Below, piece by piece: positions 1 to 7,830 of a DNA stretch of 64,000 nucleotides. Each line of letters starts with the position of its first letter. Within the stretch, counting starts at the first letter, position 1. The position numbers and the translations under genes were made by a program. This DNA comes from Raineya sp. (lineage in GTDB: Bacteria; Bacteroidota; Bacteroidia; Cytophagales; Thermonemataceae): contig JALONN010000002.1 of the NCBI GenBank assembly GCA_025454915.1, forward strand, positions 1 to 64,000, read 5' to 3'. The notes under the pieces were generated by a model. The model saw nothing but the letters and a program-made list of their open reading frames with translations, did no database searches and was not told the DNA's origin.

Positions 1-2
1 GT

Positions 3-374
3 GAGCATCATGATGTGTATCAAATACAAAAACAGTTTAAAATTCTCATAGAAAGACTCATCATCTTAGATATTCGAGTGGATGGTTTAATCATCAATGT
101 TGATGCTGCTTTTGATTGTAAGGAACTCAGACAAATTTGTGCTCAATATGGAATTGAATGTAATTTTAAGATCAATCCTAAAAATGGACAAATAAATGAG
201 AGAAATGACTACTATAATGATGAATTTTATGCTCATCATTATGTGATTGAAAGAACTTTTGCTTGGATGGATGCTTTTAAAGCCTTGCTGATTAGGTTTG
301 AGAAAACTACACAAAACTGGATAAGTTTTATCTCTTTAGCTTGTATTATACTATATATCCATCACTTTAAATAA
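3..374 (+). mobile_element. IS5-type transposase, 3' part (cut by window start)
   Basis: This is the C-terminal part of a DDE transposase. The frame is open from base 3 and reads EHHDVYQIQ before the first possible internal start, so the gene begins outside the window. Visible family features are the second-Asp region (LIINVDAAFD), the GIECNFKINPKNG stretch, and the C-terminal block HYVIERTFAWMDAFKALLIR, in which the final Glu of the DDE triad sits. The last residues (WISFISLACIILYI) match the usual C-terminus, so this end looks intact. The gene runs tail-to-tail into the HlyD-type gene, with only 15 bases between the two stop codons. The right end of the element probably lies near 375-388 (ending in GAGCTC), but the inverted repeat cannot be proved without the left end. 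Confidence 0.85.
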
Positions 375-389
375 TGTTAGACGAGCTCT

Positions 390-1670
390 TTATCTTTTGA
401 GGGCCTTTACAAATTGATAAAAAAACCTTTCTATAAGCCTTAAATCTTCTGTAATGATGTGAGCTTCCCCTTGCAACTCAACAAAATTGGGTAGTTCTTT
501 TTTATAGGTAGTCTGGATATGTTCAGGTAACATAATTGTCAAATGGTATTTTCTTTCACCTTTTTCTGATTTTTGAAGTATAAAAGGAACTTCTTCTATT
601 TTACTCTCTAAAATCCCAAATTCTTCTGGCGGAAAGTTATATAGCATGATACTTACTTTTTGACCTTTTTTTACTTTACCAGAATTATAAATTGGTAACT
701 CTATTTTTCCTATATTTTTACTAGATTTGGGAATAATAACTGCTATTTCCTGCTCATTTTCAACATACTGCTGATTTATAAAATGTTGCAAATATATAAG
801 TTTGCCATCTAAAGGGCTTTCTAACAAATATTTAGTTTGCCAAATAACATATTGACTTTTCAAATTTTGAAGTGAATTTTGAAATTTTATATAAAATTTT
901 AATTCTTTCTCTCCAATTTGTTTTTTTAGTTCTACTATCTTACTTCTTAAATGTTCTATTCTTAATTCGTTATTTAATATATTTTTTTCTATGTTTTTGT
1001 AAATCATTCTTTGTTTCTCTAAAATAGACTCCACTTTTTTAATCTCTTGTGAAGCTGTAATTTTTTGATTGTATAGAGTCTTTTCTCTTTCAAACTCTTT
1101 TTCAGCTATATCCAACTCTTGCTTGATTATTAATTTTTGAGAATTTAAATTTTCATTCATCTTTTGTGTAGATGTTATTTGGCTTCTAATTGTGTTGATT
1201 TGTTGATAAATTGGATTGGTACTTTGAAAAAACATTATTTCTTGAATAGCAATTTGCATATTTTCAAATGAGGGTTGTAGTTCTCCTAACACAAGGTTTG
1301 GTAAATAATTGACTTCATCCATTTTTAAAGTATCTAAAATATTTTTGAGTTGGATAATATCTTCATAACGAGCGGAATTCTCAATATAACCTATTATATC
1401 TCCTTTCTTAATCACTTTTTGTTGATTTAGAAAAGAGATTCTTCCTGATGATTTAGCTACTATTCTAATAGGGGGATTCAGGTTTGAAATTGTGATAGGA
1501 GCTATAATGATATCAGGATAACGAATAAACCAACTAATGAAAAATAGTAGTATAACCACACCAAAAATAATCGTGATACCCCAACGAGTTAAATAACTGG
1601 GTGGTTTGCCTAAAATATCTTGAATAGACTCGCTGTGATCCTTTGCTTCAAAAACTCTACTTTTTTCCAT
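390..1670 (-). CDS. HlyD-family secretion adaptor of the peptide export system
   Basis: This 426-aa protein is a periplasmic adaptor that links an inner-membrane ABC exporter to an outer-membrane channel. It has a short cytoplasmic N-terminus, one membrane segment at about residues 32-52 (ITIIFGVVILLFFISWFI), and a lipoyl/barrel half with 'ARYEDI'. A long coiled-coil hairpin follows (about 110-275, rich in Lys, Glu, Gln and Leu), then a C-terminal beta-barrel region (about 280-400). The start lies 3 bases after the stop of the ABC transporter, so the two are translationally linked. No outer-membrane partner is present in the cluster; a genomic TolC would have to serve. The 3' end abuts an IS element, but the C-terminus looks like a normal family end. 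The role is known for the family; substrate export of the nearby peptide is inferred. Confidence 0.88.
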   Translation of the reverse strand: MEKSRVFEAKDHSESIQDILGKPPSYLTRWGITIIFGVVILLFFISWFIRYPDIIIAPITISNLNPPIRIVAKSSGRISFLNQQKVIKKGDIIGYIENSARYEDIIQLKNILDTLKMDEVNYLPNLVLGELQPSFENMQIAIQEIMFFQSTNPIYQQINTIRSQITSTQKMNENLNSQKLIIKQELDIAEKEFEREKTLYNQKITASQEIKKVESILEKQRMIYKNIEKNILNNELRIEHLRSKIVELKKQIGEKELKFYIKFQNSLQNLKSQYVIWQTKYLLESPLDGKLIYLQHFINQQYVENEQEIAVIIPKSSKNIGKIELPIYNSGKVKKGQKVSIMLYNFPPEEFGILESKIEEVPFILQKSEKGERKYHLTIMLPEHIQTTYKKELPNFVELQGEAHIITEDLRLIERFFYQFVKALKR

Positions 1671-1673
1671 ATT

Positions 1674-3881
1674 CTAAGCTCCTAACTCTAACTGATTTCT
1701 TACCAATTCAAAATATGCTCCTTCCTTTTGTACTAACTCAAAATGAGTACCTTTTTCTATAATTTTGCCTTTATCCAATACAATAATTTGGTCAGCATTT
1801 TTCACTGTACTCAATCTATGAGCTATCACAACTGCTGTTTTTCCTTTCAAAAAAGTTTTCAAATTCTCTGTAATCTTTTGTTCATTGTTGGCATCTAAAG
1901 CAGATGTTGCTTCATCAAAAAACAAAAATTCAGGGTTTTTATAAACAGCCCTTGCTATCTGTATGCGTTGGCGTTGTCCTTGGCTAAGTCCTATGCCATC
2001 TGCACCTATTTTTGTATTGTAGCCCAAAGGCAAAGATTCTATATACTCTTGAATATTTGCAGTTTTTACAGCCACTAAAAGTCTATCATAATCTATATTT
2101 TCGGAGCTAATAGTTATATTTTTAGCAATGGTATCAGAAAATAAGAAACCATCTTGCATAACTGTTCCACACATTTTTCTCCAATCTATGCTATTGATGT
2201 TTTTGAGTGATTGACTACCTACTAAGATTTCACCATGTATCGGAGTATAAAATTTCAAAAGAAGTTTTAACAAAGTAGTTTTACCACTACCACTTGTACC
2301 CACAATAGCCGTTGTTTTACCTTGTGGGATGACTAAATCTATATCCTCGAGAATTTTATTGGATGTTGAGCTTTCATATTGAAAACTTAGATTTTTAAGG
2401 TGAATAGAATGGTCTTGATGTGGTAACATTGTCATATTTGGCAAGCCTTCATCTTCATTTGGTATCTGATATATTTCACCAAGTCTTTCCAAGCTAATTT
2501 TAGCATCTTGCATTTGTAACATAAAATTCACAAAATCCATGATAGGTGCATTAAGTTGCCCAATAATAGAGCTAATAGCAAGCATTGTTCCTAAACTGAT
2601 TTGCCCCTCCATCACTGCAATAGCAGAAAGTATGGTTATCAAAATATTTTTACTTTCGTTAATCATGGAGCTACCTGCCTGTTGATATTGCTCCAAAGCT
2701 ACATTCTGAACATTAATTTTAAATAGTTTAGCTTGTATTCTCTCCCATTCCCAACGCTTTTGTGTTTCACAATTATTTAGTTTTATTTCAGGCATACCTT
2801 GTATAAGCTGAATCATATTACTTTGACTACCTGACATTTGTTGAAAACGCTTATGGTCGAGTTTTCTCCTTTGTTTCATAAACAAAACAATCCAGACTAC
2901 ATACAAACTACTACCTATCACAAATACAACAAAAATAGCAAGATTATAGAAGGCTAATAACGTTCCCAAGATAACTAAGCTAAACAAAGAGAATAAAGTA
3001 TTTAGAGAGGATGTACTCAAAAATGATTCTATTCTGTGGTGGTCAGCAATACGTTGTATCAAATCACCTGTTTGTTTGGTATCAAAGAAACCAATAGGTA
3101 ATTTCATGAGTTTAGCTAAAAAGTCTGATATAAGAGTAATATTGATGCGTGTACTCAAGTGTAGTAGTATCCATCTCCGTAAAAATTCTACGGCTGTACG
3201 AGCCAAGAAAAGCATTAATTGAGCAGATAATATCAGATAGATAAAAGGTATATTTTTTGTCTGTATGCCTACATCTACAATATTTTGAGTCAGAAAAGGG
3301 AAAATAAATTGTAACAAACCACCTATCAAAAGCCCTATAAATAGCTGTGTAACAAGCTGTTTATAAGGATTTAAATAAGTAAATAGAAATTGCCAAGAAG
3401 CCCTATTTATTTTTTCATCTTCTTCTTGTTTATAAAATTCTGAAGAAGGTTCTAAAAGCAAAACAATACCCTCCTTGTCTCCTTCTACGTTTGTTGTACT
3501 TGCCCACGATTTCAAAAATTCTGCTTCAGAATACTCTATGATTTCTCCAGCAGGGTCTGCTACTGTCAGAAGAACTTCTTTTGATTTTTTCTTGATTTTA
3601 TAAACGACTACAAAGTGGTTTTGATTCCAATGAGCTATAAAAGGGGTTGGTGCTTCTTTTATTAATTGCTCAAAGGTACATTTGACACCCATAGACCGAA
3701 AACCAATACTTTCAGAGGCTTGACTTAGCCCCAATAATGATGCTCCCTCACGAGTAAGAAACGATTTTTCTCTTAAATTTTGTAATGTAAAATGCTTTCC
3801 ATAATAGCTTGCTATCATACGCAAACAAGTAGGGGCACAATCCATCATATCCAATTGTTTGTAATGAGGGTATTTAGGCAT
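1674..3881 (-). CDS. Peptidase-containing ABC transporter (PCAT) for a double-glycine leader peptide
   Basis: This 735-aa protein has three parts in order. First is a C39 cysteine peptidase (residues 1-140) with Gln9, catalytic Cys15 in MDCAPTC, His89 in NQNHF and Asp109 in VADPAGE. Next is a six-helix ABC membrane domain (about 165-450). Last is an ATPase with Walker A GTSGSGKTT, signature LSQGQRQR, Walker B FLFFDEATSAL and an AHRL switch His. All peptidase and ATPase residues are present, so it should both cut the leader after Gly-Gly and export the core peptide across the inner membrane. It lies between the LanM gene (242 bases upstream) and the HlyD adaptor (3 bases downstream). The precursor at 7413-7634 has the matching GG leader, which makes it the likely substrate (inference from context). 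Confidence 0.93.
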   Translation of the reverse strand: MPKYPHYKQLDMMDCAPTCLRMIASYYGKHFTLQNLREKSFLTREGASLLGLSQASESIGFRSMGVKCTFEQLIKEAPTPFIAHWNQNHFVVVYKIKKKSKEVLLTVADPAGEIIEYSEAEFLKSWASTTNVEGDKEGIVLLLEPSSEFYKQEEDEKINRASWQFLFTYLNPYKQLVTQLFIGLLIGGLLQFIFPFLTQNIVDVGIQTKNIPFIYLILSAQLMLFLARTAVEFLRRWILLHLSTRINITLISDFLAKLMKLPIGFFDTKQTGDLIQRIADHHRIESFLSTSSLNTLFSLFSLVILGTLLAFYNLAIFVVFVIGSSLYVVWIVLFMKQRRKLDHKRFQQMSGSQSNMIQLIQGMPEIKLNNCETQKRWEWERIQAKLFKINVQNVALEQYQQAGSSMINESKNILITILSAIAVMEGQISLGTMLAISSIIGQLNAPIMDFVNFMLQMQDAKISLERLGEIYQIPNEDEGLPNMTMLPHQDHSIHLKNLSFQYESSTSNKILEDIDLVIPQGKTTAIVGTSGSGKTTLLKLLLKFYTPIHGEILVGSQSLKNINSIDWRKMCGTVMQDGFLFSDTIAKNITISSENIDYDRLLVAVKTANIQEYIESLPLGYNTKIGADGIGLSQGQRQRIQIARAVYKNPEFLFFDEATSALDANNEQKITENLKTFLKGKTAVVIAHRLSTVKNADQIIVLDKGKIIEKGTHFELVQKEGAYFELVRNQLELGA

Positions 3882-4123
3882 TTATTTTTTATTTTGAAAA
3901 ATAGTGGTTATACAATTATGAGTAGAAGTATATTTTTACTTTTTTAATAAAATATAGTTTTGAAATAGAATCTCAAATTTCATAAACCATTAAGCTTGAC
4001 ATTTTATAAGTATTATTTTTTTGTAAAAACAGCTAATGCATTTATTTTTTCATATATATAGATTGATAAATTGAACATCTATTAAGAACTATAATAATTT
4101 AATTTTTAGAATCATAAAGAATC

Positions 4124-7006
4124 CTATATTTTAAATGTTAGAATATCAGGCATCTCAGTATCTGTAAATAGAAAAGGTAACATATAACCTATTCCACTTA
4201 TTCCTGAAAAAAGTTCATAGGTCAAAAACACATTAAATCCACCTGTAGAATGAAATATATTTTTTAATTTCATTTTAATCTTTATATTATTATATGCTTC
4301 TATAAGTTGTGAATCTATATAGTTATGGTTGTTTTTTAAAAAATATTCTATAATAGCCATATTCCCTAATATACCATTAGCAATAATATAACTCCGATTA
4401 TAAAACTCCTTTAAAATTTCTTTGAAAATTAAGTTAGCATAATATTTTAAATCTTCATCAATTAATATATATTTTAATTTATCAATTAAAAGCATTATTG
4501 ATATAGATCCATGATTATAGCTTGGATCTGTTAAAGTTGTAGTTTTATATGATAGATACCATCTATTTTCTCCTTCATTATAAAGACTCTTTATATATTC
4601 CCAAGATTTTTTTATCAGTGGTACTTCAGAATAATCATTTAAAAATATCATTATGTTTGATATTGTGTAAGAAATACCTGTTGCACCATGAGCAAATCCC
4701 AGAAAATTATCTGATAAATCTTTACGAAAATACCATGATATTTTATCTTCATTTAGAATAATTCCTTTTTTTACCAAATCAAGATATTGGTAGCAAATAC
4801 TTTTTACTTTGTGAGATTCAAACAAATTATTATTTTCTATTAAAAAATTAACCGTACTAGCACAACCTGTAAGAATGTCTAAAAAAGTATCTTTACTTAA
4901 GTTGCGATTTAAGAAAATCAAATAATCATTCAGAAATGATTCATCTAAAGGATTATTTAAGTATTTATGATATATAAGATGTAAGAATATACCATTTGTT
5001 GGGCTATCATAGAAATTCAAATTTTTTTCATTGAATTTGTTTTTATGTATTATATTTTTGCTTACTTTGAGTATATTTGTATATATTTTATCAAACATGT
5101 CAAAATATGCTGATTTTTTTGTGATTTTATATGCAAATAAAAAAAATATAGCTATACCACTAGTTCCATTGTAAGTACTATTTTCCATTAATCTGTGAAA
5201 AAACCTTTTGCCATCTGAAACATCCATATAGCTAAAAGTGTAAGTATCCTCCTGATAACTTTCTATAAATCTGTTATTTAAAAAATCCCCTAAGCAAGTT
5301 ATTATTAAGCTAATATTTTCCTTAGTAATATTTTTATCAAGTAAATCATTGAAGATATTTGATATATGTTTTTCAAAAGATATCTTAGTATCTAAATTAT
5401 CTTTTATTAAAATAATATTGTTTTTTACTGAATTATTTTCAGTAGCATAGAGGAGTCTCTTATTAATTAAATCTTTAACAGATGTTTTATAAAGTTTCTC
5501 TTTTATGATATTATCTTGAGAATCAAAAAGGCTTTCTTCTTGTTGAGTGTAAAAATAGAAATATGGAATATCTCCATTCATTATTTGAATTACTTCAGAT
5601 TTTGCAATATTCTTTATTGTTGATTTAAGGCTCTTTGTAAATAAGTTTGTATATTTTTTTTTATTTTTTAGATAGTAGGGTTTATTGCTTTCTTTTAACA
5701 ATGTTGCATATTGCTCAGTATTTCTAAATAAAAATCGAACCTTAAGGTTAGGGATTTCTATATTTATATTTTGCTTGTGATAAGTAAAGAAATTATTGAA
5801 TCCCAATAAATAATTATCAATAAAATCTCTTATTTCAGTAGATTCATTATTCAAACAAGGTAAGTGTTTACTCTTTTTTGCATTGTTAAGAGGTATATTT
5901 GCAAATTTTTCCTTAATAATTGTTTTAGGAAAAACTTCCTTAACATAATCAGACATATCTTTAGTTGTAGCATGTCGTAGAAAAAATGGGGAATCTCTAT
6001 TTGCTTCAAATGTAATTTCTTCTGTTAATAGCCCAGAAATCATAATACTTTTACGAAAAAAATCGAAAGTGTTATTTTTTTTTTTATTTTTTTCTCCTTC
6101 TTTGATATCTACTGAAAAAATAGTTTCTAAATCTATAAAAACTGGACTATCTTTTCCAGCTATCACATTATCTGAAATCAAATCCGTTGTTCCTATAATA
6201 TTGAAAAAGCCCGTTAAAAACCCAAAATTATAATAATATTTTTTTAAATCATCTTTGGTATTTTGTTTAGCAGGAATAATGTATTCAGCGTAACCATAAT
6301 CTTTCATATCTAATATTTTAACCTTAGATAACTGAAGTGGATTTGAATTATGAAACCAAACATCAGATTTTAAAGAATGTGGTTTATATAATAGTTTTAT
6401 ATTTCCAAAATAGAGGATTAAACTACATTTATTATTATTGTGAAAATCTCCTAAAAAATGATTAACTGATGATAAAGGGTTATTAATTTTGAAATCTTGT
6501 TTAAGGATATTGAAATCTTTATCTAAATTATATAAAATTTCTTGAAGATAAAGGGTCTGGCAATTTAAAAACATGTCTATTTTACAATATAAAACGGGAT
6601 ATTCTTCAAAATAATATTCTATCCATTCTATATTGTTTGTATATTCTACAAATTGTTTGCTGTCAAAATCTACTGAATTAACCTTTAACTTATTAAACTC
6701 ATATTGTAATGTATTAAAGCAAAAATCATAAATAATAAACCTAAATACTTGATTGGAGAAATGTTTTATAAAAATATTTTCATTTATTTTTAATATTTTA
6801 AAATGATTGCTATTTACTACATTATAAAAGTAATTGTGTATAAATTTTTTTAGTGGCAATAAAACATCAGTAGAACTATAATTATTTTTCTTATTAGGTG
6901 TATAATTTGTAAAAAAATCATACAAGATAGACTTATTCTTATATTCATCTATACTAATTTTATCAAAAAAGTATCCTTTTAAAAATATTCCTTCAAAATC
7001 AAGCAT
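4124..7006 (-). CDS. LanM-type class II lanthipeptide synthetase with a degenerate cyclase zinc site
   Basis: This 960-aa protein has the bifunctional LanM layout. The N-terminal DUF4135 dehydratase (about 1-550) keeps Asp187 and His189 (GDFH), Lys208 (LLYKP), Asp275, Asn280 and Asp292 (FIDLET), and Arg424/Thr430 (RFLFRNT). These correspond to phosphorylation and elimination residues of known LanM enzymes. The usual His of the DxHxxN motif is Ile277. The C-terminal LanC-like half (about 600-960) keeps the fold motifs FAHGATGI (771-778) and GISGIGY near the end. The zinc ligands are lost: the WCHG Cys is Asn831 (YNHG), and the CHG pair is Ala876-Asn877 (IIANG). Ser/Thr dehydration is therefore plausible, but zinc-dependent thioether formation is not. 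The gene is visibly more AT-rich than its housekeeping neighbours, which suggests transfer. Family membership is secure; activity is not. Confidence 0.9.
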   Translation of the reverse strand: MLDFEGIFLKGYFFDKISIDEYKNKSILYDFFTNYTPNKKNNYSSTDVLLPLKKFIHNYFYNVVNSNHFKILKINENIFIKHFSNQVFRFIIYDFCFNTLQYEFNKLKVNSVDFDSKQFVEYTNNIEWIEYYFEEYPVLYCKIDMFLNCQTLYLQEILYNLDKDFNILKQDFKINNPLSSVNHFLGDFHNNNKCSLILYFGNIKLLYKPHSLKSDVWFHNSNPLQLSKVKILDMKDYGYAEYIIPAKQNTKDDLKKYYYNFGFLTGFFNIIGTTDLISDNVIAGKDSPVFIDLETIFSVDIKEGEKNKKKNNTFDFFRKSIMISGLLTEEITFEANRDSPFFLRHATTKDMSDYVKEVFPKTIIKEKFANIPLNNAKKSKHLPCLNNESTEIRDFIDNYLLGFNNFFTYHKQNINIEIPNLKVRFLFRNTEQYATLLKESNKPYYLKNKKKYTNLFTKSLKSTIKNIAKSEVIQIMNGDIPYFYFYTQQEESLFDSQDNIIKEKLYKTSVKDLINKRLLYATENNSVKNNIILIKDNLDTKISFEKHISNIFNDLLDKNITKENISLIITCLGDFLNNRFIESYQEDTYTFSYMDVSDGKRFFHRLMENSTYNGTSGIAIFFLFAYKITKKSAYFDMFDKIYTNILKVSKNIIHKNKFNEKNLNFYDSPTNGIFLHLIYHKYLNNPLDESFLNDYLIFLNRNLSKDTFLDILTGCASTVNFLIENNNLFESHKVKSICYQYLDLVKKGIILNEDKISWYFRKDLSDNFLGFAHGATGISYTISNIMIFLNDYSEVPLIKKSWEYIKSLYNEGENRWYLSYKTTTLTDPSYNHGSISIMLLIDKLKYILIDEDLKYYANLIFKEILKEFYNRSYIIANGILGNMAIIEYFLKNNHNYIDSQLIEAYNNIKIKMKLKNIFHSTGGFNVFLTYELFSGISGIGYMLPFLFTDTEMPDILTFKI

Positions 7007-7412
7007 AATTTTATTTATTTATAAACTTATATAACTATTTTCCAAAAAGATTAATTATATAGTGAAGATTTTACTTTAATAACTGACATTACGCACAACC
7101 TTAATTCATGCAAATCAAAGCACTTTTTATTTTTACTGAAATAGGCATATTATTAAAATTTTGAAGTTTTATAAAAATCCCTGTGTAAGGTCAGTTAATA
7201 AAACTAAACGTAAAGCTTATTTTTATCAAAGTAGTTTCATATTTATCTAATAAAGCTCTCACTATTTTAATTCGTCTAAGATAATTTTCTTGAAATTTCT
7301 ACATTTTTTATATTTTTTTATGGATTTTGAGATTTTATAACAAAACGTAATTAAAAAATACTATACAACTATTATTAAATAGCTATATAGTATTTTGGAT
7401 TATGTTAATAGA
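7007..7412. other. 406-bp non-coding gap between synthetase and precursor
   Basis: This is a very AT-rich stretch with no convincing open frame on either strand and no RNA gene that I recognise. Its only clear structure is the inverted-repeat element at 7082-7195, listed separately. The rest is presumably the 3' untranslated region of the precursor and the promoter region of the LanM gene. I found no clear TAnnTTTG box for the minus strand. Confidence 0.6.
7082..7195. repeat. MITE-like imperfect inverted repeat, 114 bp, with possible 5-bp target duplication
   Basis: The left end reads ACTGACATTACGCAC (from 7082). The reverse complement of the right end reads ACTGACCTTACACAG (7181-7195), matching at 12 of 15 positions. 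The element is flanked on both sides by TAATA (7077-7081 and 7196-7200), which could be a target-site duplication. There is no open frame inside. The size, ends and flanks fit a non-autonomous transposable element, but the flanks are AT-rich, so a chance match cannot be excluded. Confidence 0.5.
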
Positions 7413-7634
7413 TTAGAGGCAACTAGTTCTACATACTGTTGTACTACTACAACCAGAACCACTACTATAACAAGAACTCAGCCAACCACCAAAAGTGGTT
7501 TTCATACCAACTTCTCTAATTGTATCAAAAACATCACCTCCAACTACTTTGGATAGTGTTTCTTTTGATAATGGCTTAAACTCATTAAGTGAGTCAAGTG
7601 AAGCTTTTTTTAAGGATTTCAAATTTTTTTTCAT
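7413..7634 (-). CDS. RiPP precursor peptide with double-glycine leader and four-Cys core
   Basis: This 73-aa peptide has a basic leader (residues 1-33) ending in VVGG. Hydrophobic residues sit at -4 (Val30), -7 (Leu27), -12 (Leu22) and -15 (Phe19) from the cut site, the spacing recognised by C39 peptidases. The leader resembles the GG-type natural product precursor leaders of Bacteroidota. The predicted core is residues 34-73. Its last 24 residues are dense in Ser, Thr, Gly and Cys, with Cys at 55, 62, 68 and 72. A second GG at 49-50 could mark a shorter core, but it lacks the hydrophobic spacing. The gene is first in the cluster, upstream of LanM, PCAT and HlyD on the same strand. The final modification state is unknown because the cyclase zinc site of the synthetase is absent. 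Confidence 0.88.
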   Translation of the reverse strand: MKKNLKSLKKASLDSLNEFKPLSKETLSKVVGGDVFDTIREVGMKTTFGGWLSSCYSSGSGCSSTTVCRTSCL

Positions 7635-7830
7635 TTTACAAATTGTTTTTGTTAAAAATTTGTACTCATAAAACTTATAGTCTTACTTAGAGATAAATGT
7701 AATAAAAAGTTATTTAAAAGCAAATAAAGATGTAATAAAAAAATTATTAAAAAATTGTTAAATTAAAATGTATCAGAATAGCTAAAGTGTGGAATATTTA
7801 TTTTAGCTATCCTACACCAACAACCATTTT

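Noticed and set aside
7482..7490. Second Gly-Gly (residues 49-50) in the precursor as the leader cut site
   Set aside because: The residues at -4, -7 and -12 from it do not fit the C39 pattern as well as those before Gly32-Gly33.
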